A DNA stretch of 14,522 nucleotides. Origin: an uncultured Spartobacteria bacterium (lineage in GTDB: Bacteria; Verrucomicrobiota; Verrucomicrobiia; Chthoniobacterales; JAATET01). Below are positions 8,401 to 14,522 of this stretch, piece by piece; positions within the stretch are counted from its first letter, which is position 1; each line of letters begins with the position of its first letter. The stretch covers positions 1 through 14,522 of the forward strand of contig CALGTD010000203.1 in assembly GCA_937901895.1 (NCBI GenBank), written 5' to 3'. The position numbers and the translations under genes were made by a program. The notes beneath the pieces are model-generated. The model was not told the DNA's origin. It searched no databases and worked only from the letters and a program-made list of their open reading frames with translations.

Positions 8401-8976
8401 GAGCGGCAACCGATGCTCCACGAGCGCCGAAAATGCCCGCAGGCGTCGAGGGTGATACCCCGTCGTGCCGACCAGCGCGATCAGCGCCTTCCGTTCACGA
8501 GCGCGCGCGCGGGCAATGCGGCTATCCGAGTGCGCAAAAGTCAGTGCGGGGAACCAATGAAGATTTTGGATGCCCGCAGCACGGAAAAGGTCGGCATGAT
8601 GCCGATCGTAAAGCAATACCACGCGGTCGAACGACTCGCGTTGGGCATACTTGAGTATGCCGGAGATCGGGCGCTCGCCATGATGGGTGTCCGCAACGAG
8701 CAGAATTTTGGGGCAACGAAAAGCACCTATATTCTTCGGTGTCCCTGCCAGCGAACTGCCATCCACGTGGACCACAATCACGTCAGGCTGCTGATCCGCC
8801 GGCAGCCGCCCCGCCACGGCTCGCAGGTCGTAGTCTCCTCTCGAAGTCGCCAGACTCACCCAACGCCCCGCCACCTCGCGGTCCATGAAGAAAGGCCCAC
8901 AGTTTATCTGGGCCTCCGCCAGCCGGGGCGGCGCCATATAGTAGGGTTCTGAACTGTATGCTAGAAGAACACGCAT
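5401..8976 (-). CDS. Three-module protein: CgeB-like glycosyltransferase, TPR region, KpsC/KpsS-like transferase (1191 aa)
   Basis: A large, probably soluble enzyme with two likely transferase centres joined by TPR helices. Module 1 (1-310) is CgeB-like: KILLVADTHH (90-99), LLYDRHHADLF (121-131), WFPALTFAHSD (141-151), then LNMRVFEVLAGGAMLLADR (221-239) and AGQQWFDEHFNERRR (285-299), the usual C-terminal donor-binding end of that family. Residues 310-440 form a module of unknown type shared with the next upstream gene. TPR-like helix pairs cover about 445-685 (for example AELSIEAGNWSLAKAMLDRA, 484-503, and LALRLGRFEEAIECFQLVA, 616-634). Module 3 (about 715-1155) resembles KpsC/KpsS capsule transferases: LLVKLHPKESRP (1017-1028) with Lys-x-His-Pro and VCVTINSQAGLEAAVLGKEVV (1080-1100). 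The start at 8976 (MRVLLAYSS) is chosen because GAGG sits ten bases upstream and the paralogue begins identically with MRVL. The in-frame extension to 9156 runs into the preceding gene and is not used. Confidence 0.9.
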   Translation of the reverse strand: MRVLLAYSSEPYYMAPPRLAEAQINCGPFFMDREVAGRWVSLATSRGDYDLRAVAGRLPADQQPDVIVVHVDGSSLAGTPKNIGAFRCPKILLVADTHHGERPISGILKYAQRESFDRVVLLYDRHHADLFRAAGIQNLHWFPALTFAHSDSRIARARARERKALIALVGTTGYHPRRLRAFSALVEHRLPLSWKQIHQTQAIAHYAESSIGLNVSMNGDLNMRVFEVLAGGAMLLADRLDSSSGLSELLQEGREWVAYDSVPELIERSNHFLQHPSEAQIIARAGQQWFDEHFNERRRLEAFRALAFDGRDLPEFALPEKRISFNGGVGIGNVLNVYESLQALHLQREEVTVVIDDSVPEAVQRLASTLPRVRARRGTGTEACDLAIVTHSRVEIATRAERIWAWDAPAEFRLPAKSVAGVGALRRLDEGAAYFGRFVQEAKNPLIESASSALQQGDLQAALQFANHAMKSRPVPVRAFLIMAELSIEAGNWSLAKAMLDRARMVDRGHPQLALLGRDIEMRAPSKQAWRLLSMARRAFDSKAFDQAKGYAFSGLKADPQSAELLHLAGMILAQAGEGRESAAPLTKVAEGLGYVAQATKLAPERTDFWLDRGVLALRLGRFEEAIECFQLVANHEPSELAFWALGAGHFGLGRNSLAAEAWRNARAAAPEDQQISAALALARERSGVGGAKRERSSSMEEWPGANEREAVLTDIPAILCDSQISSEAATLRLLEIFRAAAERGVSPDEMSALAPRRALLAHQPWFGLDASKTVREGLRQGWLVVLLGDQFAPAGECSWAITRENFRVLSHRGISLWNVCRYQLSLSLCKMPDAIEPEAPNDRLALEGLYTYAVALIDAAVRMVEIYDPETIVIAQGYNVVSAVLREIAIRQGRRVVALENTFNRERLLWDDISGIAVNQNLSRNYYWRYRDQVVAQTADATVNAFLQRMPALKSADHSSPAESPPVERAEHVPTIVYLAQVGLDSSVMFGLSRFASQVDVIMALMRHAIARNQQLLVKLHPKESRPAEEIGDLPRKFTAHVLYHFPGYAALAEQLGNRLLIDTENRYSTHEWIKSADVCVTINSQAGLEAAVLGKEVVLCGDAFYGGLGFTHEAQDAASLSFCLDRILRQEVRCNDGVNCRKFFHIFTELYCVPKTEKDLVSLMAGRPALSRMDACTSDRRASSKQEAA

Positions 8977-8986
8977 GTCGTATAAA

Positions 8987-8990
8987 CCTC
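8987..8990 (-). promoter_or_regulatory. Shine-Dalgarno site of the 1191-residue gene
   Basis: Minus-strand GAGG, ten bases before the ATG at 8976, lies in the 25-base gap after the preceding stop. It decides the start against the longer in-frame ORF. Confidence 0.6.
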
Positions 8991-9001
8991 GGGGGCAAAT
9001 A

Positions 9002-10831
9002 TCATTTCGCCGCTCCAACAGATGGACTGGCACTCCTTCCGGTCGATCGCTCCAGCCATCTCTCCGCCTGCGCGTTGGTCGGTTCCATCGATATGACCCG
9101 CTCAAACGCGATCGCCGCTTGTCGGGACAATCCTTCCTCGAAAAGCGCACGTCCAAGGCGAAACCACACTTCGGCGCGAGACGACCCGAGCATTACCGCC
9201 TCGCCCCACGCTTTCTTCGCTTCCGCGGTTTGCCCCCAGGCGTGCAACGCTGTCCCGAGCTCTAACTTCCATTCCGCATTCTCCCGGTCCAGATGAGACG
9301 CCAGCTTGAACGCTGCCACCGCGGCGTCATAGCGCTCAAACCGGACCAACGCGCGCCCCAATTCGCCGTAGCCCGCACCGTTCCTCGGGTCGATCCGCAC
9401 AAGTTTCTGTGCAGCTTCCACCGCGGCGCGCGCATTCCCTTCCGCGAGATGCGATCTGGCGAGGCGCAACAATGTCGCGGGATCTTCCCGCAAAACCACG
9501 CACGGCTTCCGTTCGAAATAGCTCGCGCAGTCCCGCCGCGGTGCAAGGCCCGACGTGGTCAGTCGTCCGACCAGTCCCGCCGCCTCGGCCGCTGTAATAT
9601 CGACACACCAGACTCTCTCGGCTGCGCCCCCCGCATCCCGAACGCCGTGCTTGCCGCTTACTATGAGAAGATCGGCAGGCTTATCTAGCGACGTGGAAAC
9701 GCGAACCCGTGGTAACGATCCGAACAAATCGCCCACTTCATCCGCAGCATCGGGTTCAACTGCCACCACGACTTCGTCTTCAAGCCGATGTTTTTCCTGC
9801 ACCACTTCATACACCGTCAGCGCAGCGCGCAGCTTTTCCGGTTGTCCGCCAAAGAACAGCGTTGGTGTTCGCGGCAGCTCGAACTCAGGAAGACTGCAAC
9901 CTTCGAATGCCAGCGTCCGGAAGCCGTTTCGTCGCCGCTCTTCGCCAAAATGCTCGTCGAACCACTGGGCTCCCGCCGCGCCAATGGCCATCGTCTCGGA
10001 CGGACTGGCCAGAGCTTCCCGCGCCAGGCGAACCAGCTCCTCAGTCCCCCCATAGGTAACCATCTCCCGCCCCTCGCGAAGCAGTGATGCCAACCCCGAC
10101 TCCGCTGCCAGGCGATCGGTAAGCAAGGCAGCCCCCGTCGCCAAAACCTCGAAGACCCTCAAATTCAGATCGCTATTCAGACTCGCATTAAAAGCGGCCA
10201 AGGATGCCCCATAAAACGTCAATGCCCCGCTCTGGCCGGTTTTCTCCCACACAACGGGCACTTGGGCGTCCGCCAAGGCTTCAAGAAGGCGCCGACGGCG
10301 AGGATGATGCTCGCCAGCCTGTCCAACGAACGCGATGCGTCTCTGACGGGCGCGGCTTCGAGCGCGGTGCACGGCCGCGTCCGAATGCGGAAACGTGAGG
10401 CCAGGAAACCAGAAGAGGTCTTTCAGCCCCGCGGATTGGAGAAGCTTTGCATGATGACGATCGTAGAGGAGAACGATACGAGTGAACGGCTCTGAACGAG
10501 CATACCGCACCATTCTCGCAAGCGGTTCGTGCATGTGGTGGGTATCCGCGACGAGTAGCACGACCGGACATCTGAAGCTCCCAAGCTGACCAGGCATGTT
10601 GCGCCAACTGGCATCGACAAGACACACGACAACATCCGGCTCCTGCTCCGGCGCTAGTTTCCGCGCCACAACGGAGAGATCGTAGCTTCCAACCGGTGTA
10701 TGCAGAGAGATCCACCGTCCGTCCGGAGCACGCTCGTCGGGCCAGTCCGGGCCGCACACGATCTGTTCGTCGCCAAGTTGCGGCGGCGCCATGTAGCGCT
10801 GAGGCGAACAGGTCGAGAAGAGAACGCGCAT
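9002..10831 (-). CDS. CgeB-like glycosyltransferase with C-terminal TPR repeats (609 aa)
   Basis: A predicted cytoplasmic glycosyltransferase whose TPRs may hold a protein partner or acceptor. Residues 1-320 are the CgeB-like transferase: VVLLVADTHHMHEP (90-103), LLYDRHHAKLL (121-131), WFPGLTFPHSD (141-151), LNLRVFEVLATGAALLTDR (222-240) and AGAQWFDEHFGEERRR (286-301). Residues 320-445 are an unassigned module. From about 450 to 595 there are four TPR-like units: LARSHLAEGNARAAVEAAQK (457-476), LGRALVRFERYDAAVAAFKL (491-510), LGTALHAWGQTAEAKKAWGE (525-544) and LGRALFEEGLSRQAAIAFER (559-578). By eye about half of the first 300 residues match the first module of the downstream 1191-residue protein, so the two genes arose by tandem duplication or share a recent ancestor. 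The start at 10831 (MRVLFSTCS) lies five bases after the preceding stop. The longer in-frame ORF to 11527 is an Arg/Gly-rich out-of-frame shadow of the upstream gene. No strong ribosome site is seen; translational coupling is likely. Confidence 0.92.
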   Translation of the reverse strand: MRVLFSTCSPQRYMAPPQLGDEQIVCGPDWPDERAPDGRWISLHTPVGSYDLSVVARKLAPEQEPDVVVCLVDASWRNMPGQLGSFRCPVVLLVADTHHMHEPLARMVRYARSEPFTRIVLLYDRHHAKLLQSAGLKDLFWFPGLTFPHSDAAVHRARSRARQRRIAFVGQAGEHHPRRRRLLEALADAQVPVVWEKTGQSGALTFYGASLAAFNASLNSDLNLRVFEVLATGAALLTDRLAAESGLASLLREGREMVTYGGTEELVRLAREALASPSETMAIGAAGAQWFDEHFGEERRRNGFRTLAFEGCSLPEFELPRTPTLFFGGQPEKLRAALTVYEVVQEKHRLEDEVVVAVEPDAADEVGDLFGSLPRVRVSTSLDKPADLLIVSGKHGVRDAGGAAERVWCVDITAAEAAGLVGRLTTSGLAPRRDCASYFERKPCVVLREDPATLLRLARSHLAEGNARAAVEAAQKLVRIDPRNGAGYGELGRALVRFERYDAAVAAFKLASHLDRENAEWKLELGTALHAWGQTAEAKKAWGEAVMLGSSRAEVWFRLGRALFEEGLSRQAAIAFERVISMEPTNAQAERWLERSTGRSASPSVGAAK

Positions 10832-10836
10832 CGCAA

Positions 10837-13116
10837 CTACAACGAAAGTCTCAGCTCCAACTCCCCGATCAGCGGATGCTGCGGCGAACACTTCCTGAGT
10901 TCTGCGAGAGCTTCGCGTCCGAGTTCGATCGCGCCCGCACGCTCGGCCGCTTCGACAAACATCAACCAGCCTTCCGCATTTGCGGGATCGAGCCGCAAGG
11001 CCGTCTCGAGCGCCTGCAACGCGGGCTGCATCTGTCCGTGCGCCTGCAGCGCTTTTGCCAGGTCGAACCAGATTCCCGCATCCGCTCCTCCCGCTTGCAC
11101 GGCCGCCAGCAGGTAGTCGACCGCCCGCGAATTCTTGCTCTGCCCCAGGAGAGCTCGCCCCATCAGCAAGCGGGCCGCGATGTCGTTCGGCGCGATTCCG
11201 ATCACACGCGTCGCTTTTTTCTCCGCAGTCGCCAGCTCGCCCACCTCGAACGCTTCCCGCCCTTCTCGTAGGATCTCCGCGACTGGACACTCCGCCGCGG
11301 CGATCGGTGTGCGCTTCTGCCGAAATTTCTCCCTCCCCATCGAAGTCAACTCGTCGAACGCCACCTCCAGCACCGCCCCCAGCCCATCGCTCGCCGCCAG
11401 CGAATCCACCACACGGGGGAGACCGCCAAACGCCGCTTCGATCTTCGTTTGCAGACTCGCCCGTTCTTCCGCTTCCGTCGCGAGCCGCGCCGCGCGTGCG
11501 AGATAGTCGTTTGCATCCTTCGCGCAAAGTTCGCCGAGATCCAGCGACCGCAGCAACGCCGCTCCCCGGCGCGCACGCAGCGTCGCGCCGTCCAACGTCA
11601 CCACCGGCCGCCCCGCGCGCAACGCCTCCACCATCGCACTGTCGTCGCCCGACGGAATCGCATCGAGGTAAACATCTCCGAGCTTCAACACTCGTCCCAC
11701 ATCGGCGATCGTCGCCATCTCTCCCGCCGCGATGACGAGCCGCTCAGGCGCCAGCGCTTCGGCCTCCCAGACAGAGTCGAAACTCGCCGCAAACGCCACA
11801 GCGTCAGCCTTATCTCCCGGCAAACGTTGGATCAAAAGATAGCTCCCCGGCGTCCGCGCCAGCAGGCGCGCCCACAGGCTGCGCGTCTCGGCCGAAATCG
11901 CGTCGAAGGCCATCGCGCTGACGAATACCAACGCATCTTCCGGCAGCCCAATTGACGCACGCGCCGGCTCGATCTCCGATTCGACCGGAACGAAGTCACC
12001 GTGAAACGTGCGCGTCGGGCCCGGCACGAGCGCGAGCCTTTCGCTAAACTGCTCTGCCCACCCCGCGACATCCGATGGCGCTACGAACAAATCGATCGGC
12101 GGAAACCCCGTCGTGGTATCGTTCTCCGCCGACGTGGCGATCTGCAGCGGCGCCACTCGACGCGTCGCCATCGCCGCGAGTTCGTCCGACGCCCCCGCCA
12201 ACGGTCCGGCGAAAATCGCACAGTCGAGACGCGCACTTCGCAAAACTTCGATCCGCTGCGTCGCTTCAACCGGTAAGATCGAAACCGCGAACCCGGAATC
12301 TTCCGCGAATTTCCGCTGCCGTGATGATTCATCGGATGCGAGGAACACCGCGACTTCGAACCGCCCGGAATCCAGGTTCGCAAACCAACCGAGAGTTGCC
12401 AGCGACTCCATACGATCGTCGAGTGTCGACGCGATCACCCCGATTTTCAGTTTCCGGCCATCACGCGCCACCGCGACGATTTCGGAATCCGCTTCCCCAC
12501 TTGAAGCCATCCGGGCAATGGCCCGGGCGTGTGCTTCAGCGACCTTTCTCAAACTGCCGCCGCTGAGCTTCAGCGTCGAAAAGCGCAGATTTGCGCCATA
12601 AGCTTCCCACGCCGCCCGCACTGAGCTCGACGCGCGATTCCGCTCCACCCAGCGGGCCAACTCTTCCCCCCGCCGCTCGAAATGCGCCGCAAACGCGTCG
12701 CTTTCCCCCAGGTTTCCAAACCATGCCGGGGTGTGAAACAACCAGGAGGCATAATCCCCCCACAGCCAGTCCGGCACCTCTTCAAGCTTCGGCGCCGGAG
12801 GAGATTTCCACGCTGGCACCAGCAACATCCGCGCGAGCAAGCCTGGCCACCCCTTCTGCGTCGCCACGTTCACCTTCTGATCTCGAACGAGCTGCGCTCC
12901 GAGCCGCGAATGCACCTCGGCCGCGAGCGTCGTCCTGATCAAGTCTGCACAAGCAGCAGTAATTTCGCTCCGCCCCGCCGACCTCGGCAACTTGCTCACT
13001 TCCTCGGCAGCCCGCCGCAACGTTTCGACCAACGCTCCCCGGGCTGCCATGTCCTCAGGCGCAGCCTGCCAACGCGCTATCGCCTGATGAGCGCTCGCTG
13101 CCGCCTCAAACGCCAT
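10837..13116 (-). CDS. Degenerate GT41 (OGT/SPINDLY-like) protein with C-terminal TPRs (759 aa)
   Basis: Probably a catalytically altered or inactive relative of protein O-GlcNAc transferase. Residues 1-220 are mostly helical and unassigned. Residues about 222-600 follow the GT41 course: KLKIGVIASTLDDR (222-235), RFEVAVFLASDES (252-264), RRVAPLQIATSAENDTTTG (319-337), SYLLIQRLPGD (425-435), DVYLDAIPSGDDSAMVEALRAGRPVV (481-506). Set beside the GT41 gene at 13395-14522, positions expected to be His in the first motif, His in 'DLTGHAG' and Lys in 'FNNFVK' are not retained here (STLDDR, AGPLAGAS, AMAFDAIS). TPR-like units follow at about 613-745, so domain order is reversed relative to typical OGT, where TPRs come first. 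The start at 13116 is preferred because AAAGG sits ten bases upstream. An in-frame ATG at 13197 would add 27 residues (MPPATLLQPPVSPS...) and cannot be excluded. It heads the tightly packed run of genes. Confidence 0.85.
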   Translation of the reverse strand: MAFEAAASAHQAIARWQAAPEDMAARGALVETLRRAAEEVSKLPRSAGRSEITAACADLIRTTLAAEVHSRLGAQLVRDQKVNVATQKGWPGLLARMLLVPAWKSPPAPKLEEVPDWLWGDYASWLFHTPAWFGNLGESDAFAAHFERRGEELARWVERNRASSSVRAAWEAYGANLRFSTLKLSGGSLRKVAEAHARAIARMASSGEADSEIVAVARDGRKLKIGVIASTLDDRMESLATLGWFANLDSGRFEVAVFLASDESSRQRKFAEDSGFAVSILPVEATQRIEVLRSARLDCAIFAGPLAGASDELAAMATRRVAPLQIATSAENDTTTGFPPIDLFVAPSDVAGWAEQFSERLALVPGPTRTFHGDFVPVESEIEPARASIGLPEDALVFVSAMAFDAISAETRSLWARLLARTPGSYLLIQRLPGDKADAVAFAASFDSVWEAEALAPERLVIAAGEMATIADVGRVLKLGDVYLDAIPSGDDSAMVEALRAGRPVVTLDGATLRARRGAALLRSLDLGELCAKDANDYLARAARLATEAEERASLQTKIEAAFGGLPRVVDSLAASDGLGAVLEVAFDELTSMGREKFRQKRTPIAAAECPVAEILREGREAFEVGELATAEKKATRVIGIAPNDIAARLLMGRALLGQSKNSRAVDYLLAAVQAGGADAGIWFDLAKALQAHGQMQPALQALETALRLDPANAEGWLMFVEAAERAGAIELGREALAELRKCSPQHPLIGELELRLSL

Positions 13117-13126
13117 CTCTATTGGA

Positions 13127-13131
13127 CCTTT
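13127..13131 (-). promoter_or_regulatory. Shine-Dalgarno site supporting the start at 13116
   Basis: Minus-strand AAAGG, ten bases before the ATG at 13116. The alternative ATG at 13197 has only a poorly spaced AGG three bases upstream. Confidence 0.5.
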
Positions 13132-13238
13132 CGCTAGAATCGTCTCTACCGATCGAGAAGGTGAAACTGGGGGCTGTAAGAGCGTCGCGGGAGGCATAGG
13201 CCTGCCGCTGATGCATATTCTAGACCGGCCAAAACAAC

Positions 13239-13268
13239 ACTTACTTACCTACCTATTAATAAGCAAGT
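13239..13268. repeat. Imperfect inverted repeat, 9-base arms
   Basis: ACTTACTTA (13239-13247) and TAAGCAAGT (13260-13268) pair at eight of nine positions around a 12-base loop. It could be a weak hairpin in the leader or an operator. The left arm merges into a run of TTAC/CTAC-like steps, so part of the symmetry may be chance in simple sequence. Confidence 0.35.
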
Positions 13269-13334
13269 TACTAAATTTTTTATCATAACCCCCTAAACCC
13301 CGGGCCTCACATCACGGTAATGAGCACACCCACA

Positions 13335-13347
13335 GGCAAAATTTGCC
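13335..13347. repeat. Perfect dyad GGCAAA-A-TTTGCC
   Basis: A perfect 6+6 inverted repeat with a one-base centre, lying 48 bases after the stop of the GT41 gene and well upstream of the next start. The tight centre suits a regulator-binding site better than a terminator hairpin. No regulator gene is in view, so its role is open. Confidence 0.35.
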
Positions 13348-13394
13348 GTATATCCCGGGCCTAGCGCGCCGCTTCTAAACAGCGCACAACGCGA

Positions 13395-14522
13395 TCACTT
13401 TCCCGCTTCACACCACGCCGCCCAACAGGCTCTCAACGCATCCGCAAACCGCCGCGCTTGTCCGGCGTGATTCAAAAGTTCCGATGCTTGCATCTCCACT
13501 CGCAGCGTCGTGCGAATCCGCGCCAAGCCCGCCACATCCTTCGCCAATTCCGCCGCGATGCGCACATAGTCGTCGTCGTTCGCTGCGATCCACTCACTCC
13601 GACCGATCGCCTTCAGCAAACTCGCCCCCACGCGCGACGCATGACGATCTCCTTCTCGTGTCACAACCGGCACGCCCATCCACAACGCTTCGCACGTCGT
13701 GGTCGTTCCATGATACGGAAACGCGTCCAGCGCCACATCCACTTGCCCATACATGGCCAGATGCGCCGCGGTCTCGCGCACCTGCGGCTCGAGCCGCACG
13801 CGATCTTCGGCAATCCCCGCTTCCCGCAATCGTCGGCGCACGCCGTCGCGCACGCCCTCATCGTCCATGCCCGCAGCTTTCACCAGCAATCGCGAGCCGG
13901 GCACGGCTGCCAAGATCCGAGACCACACCCGCAACATCGGATCCGTCACCTTCACGAAATTGTTGAACGATCCAAACGTCACCACGCCGTTCGCCAGCGC
14001 CGGCGGCATTCCCACCTCAGGGGCGCTGCTGGGCGGTAGATACGACCATGCGGTCGGCGCAAAACGTATGAGTTTTTCAGATACGCACGACTCGGCGTCG
14101 CCGGTCGGATCCGTGATTTCATCCACCAATCGGTAATCGATCGCCGGCACACCGGTGGTATTGGGATATCCGAGATACGTAATCTGCACCGGCGCCACGC
14201 GACGTGCGAGCAGCGGCAGCCGGTTCGTTCCGGCGTGTCCAGTGAGGTCGACCAGCACGTCCGGCACGTCTCGCAGGATCGCCTCTTCCACCGCGTCATC
14301 CGGACGGTTCGCGAAATTCCGCCAGAGCGCCGCATAGCCTCTCAGGCGCTCACTCGTCGCATCCACCTTCGCGCTATCATGATAGAGCACGATCTCGAAC
14401 GCGCTTCGGTCCAACTCCCGCAACAGCGGCTCCAAAAAATACGCCACCGAATGCTGATTCAGATCGGGCGAAAGAACGGCCAGCCGCAGACGCCGCCCGG
14501 CATCGCGCAGGTTGAGCCAAAC
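13395..14522 (-). CDS. GT41 O-GlcNAc-transferase/SPINDLY-like catalytic domain, 5' end beyond the window (375 aa visible)
   Basis: Likely a protein Ser/Thr O-glycosyltransferase using a UDP- or GDP-sugar in the cytoplasm. The frame stays open to the window edge. Translating from there gives RLRLAVLSPDLNQHSVAYFL (11-30), which matches the first GT41 motif, so the GTG at 14447 is internal and not a start. Further GT41 motifs are FEIVLYHDS (42-50), DVLVDLTGHAG (88-98), RRVAPVQITYLGYPNTTG (107-124), YRLVDEITDP (130-139), VTFGSFNNFVKVTD (181-194), LDAFPYHGTTTTCEALWMGVPVVT (265-288) and SRVGASLL (296-303). His24, His96 and Lys191 correspond by motif to residues important in human OGT (His498, His558, Lys842). 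Family members normally carry N-terminal TPRs, which would lie outside the window. The gene ends at a TGA and is followed by the AT-rich spacer. Family call is firm; sugar and acceptor are not determined. Confidence 0.93.
   Translation of the reverse strand, partial: VWLNLRDAGRRLRLAVLSPDLNQHSVAYFLEPLLRELDRSAFEIVLYHDSAKVDATSERLRGYAALWRNFANRPDDAVEEAILRDVPDVLVDLTGHAGTNRLPLLARRVAPVQITYLGYPNTTGVPAIDYRLVDEITDPTGDAESCVSEKLIRFAPTAWSYLPPSSAPEVGMPPALANGVVTFGSFNNFVKVTDPMLRVWSRILAAVPGSRLLVKAAGMDDEGVRDGVRRRLREAGIAEDRVRLEPQVRETAAHLAMYGQVDVALDAFPYHGTTTTCEALWMGVPVVTREGDRHASRVGASLLKAIGRSEWIAANDDDYVRIAAELAKDVAGLARIRTTLRVEMQASELLNHAGQARRFADALRACWAAWCEAGK

Larger units (their letters stand above)
13198..13394 (-). 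promoter_or_regulatory. Intergenic region with AT-rich core, candidate promoter for the downstream operon
   Basis: This is the longest non-coding stretch in the window and the only strongly AT-rich one (core about 13231-13290). On the minus strand it contains TATGAT (13287-13282), a five-of-six match to a sigma-70 -10 box, but no good -35 at 17 bases, so the promoter call is tentative. It also holds the dyad at 13335-13347, an imperfect inverted repeat at 13239-13268 and two copies of CCCGGGCCT on the plus strand (13299-13307 and 13354-13362). No hairpin followed by a U-run marks a clear terminator for the gene that ends at 13395. The position, between an intact GT41 gene and the compact gene run, fits a transcription start. 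Confidence 0.4.

Noticed and set aside
8977..9156. N-terminal extension of the 1191-residue protein to 1251 residues.
   Set aside because: It overlaps the end of the preceding gene and bypasses the GAGG site ten bases before 8976; the added residues are Arg-rich without motifs.
10832..11527. N-terminal extension of the 609-residue glycosyltransferase to 841 residues.
   Set aside because: The extra 232 residues are Arg/Gly-rich and overlap the C-terminal TPR region of the preceding gene out of frame. The paralogue starts at the equivalent MRVL, so 10831 is the better start.
14445..14447. GTG at 14447 as the start of the GT41 gene.
   Set aside because: The frame continues upstream and encodes the conserved first GT41 motif (SPDLNQHSV), so the real start is outside the window.

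Overview
The window is high-GC and gene-dense. Every gene I can support lies on the minus strand, so transcription runs from high to low coordinates. There are eight protein-coding genes, one cut by the right edge. I see no RNA gene, insertion sequence, CRISPR array or integrase. High GC, weak or missing Shine-Dalgarno sites in part of the genes and many TPR-glycosyltransferase proteins suggest a Gram-negative environmental bacterium. A Verrucomicrobiota/Planctomycetota-type or proteobacterial genome would fit, but I cannot fix the phylum from the sequence.

Layout in transcription order: (1) 14522-13395, the catalytic part of an O-GlcNAc-transferase/SPINDLY-like GT41 enzyme, 5' end outside the window; (2) 13394-13117, a spacer with an AT-rich core and small dyads; (3) 13116-10837, a GT41-like protein that has lost the residues expected in the active site and carries TPRs at its C-terminus; (4) 10831-9002, a CgeB-like glycosyltransferase with C-terminal TPRs; (5) 8976-5401, a 1191-residue protein that repeats the architecture of gene 4 and adds a KpsC/KpsS-like capsule-type transferase module; (6) 5390-3780, a GT-B/capsule-type transferase fused to a class I methyltransferase; (7) 3754-2600, a stand-alone KpsS/capsule-synthesis-like protein; (8) 2603-1200, a ParB/sulfiredoxin-like domain fused to a nucleotidyltransferase domain; (9) a 115-base gap; (10) 1084-41, another GT-B-like glycosyltransferase.

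Genes from 13116 to 1200 are separated by 25 bases or less or overlap (ATGA at 2603-2600), so they look like one operon. Together they make a glycosylation locus. GT41-type enzymes usually act on Ser/Thr of proteins, CgeB-like and KpsC/S-like enzymes build glycans, the methyltransferase could cap or decorate a sugar, and the nucleotidyltransferase could activate a precursor. The likely target is a surface protein (for example flagellin or another exported protein) or a surface polysaccharide. That target is inference: no acceptor, transporter or polymerase gene is in view.

The most unusual items are the pseudo-GT41 protein with reversed domain order, the tandem GT-TPR paralogues (one grown into a three-module protein), the GT-methyltransferase fusion, and the ParB-like/nucleotidyltransferase fusion, which lies in locally lower-GC DNA.
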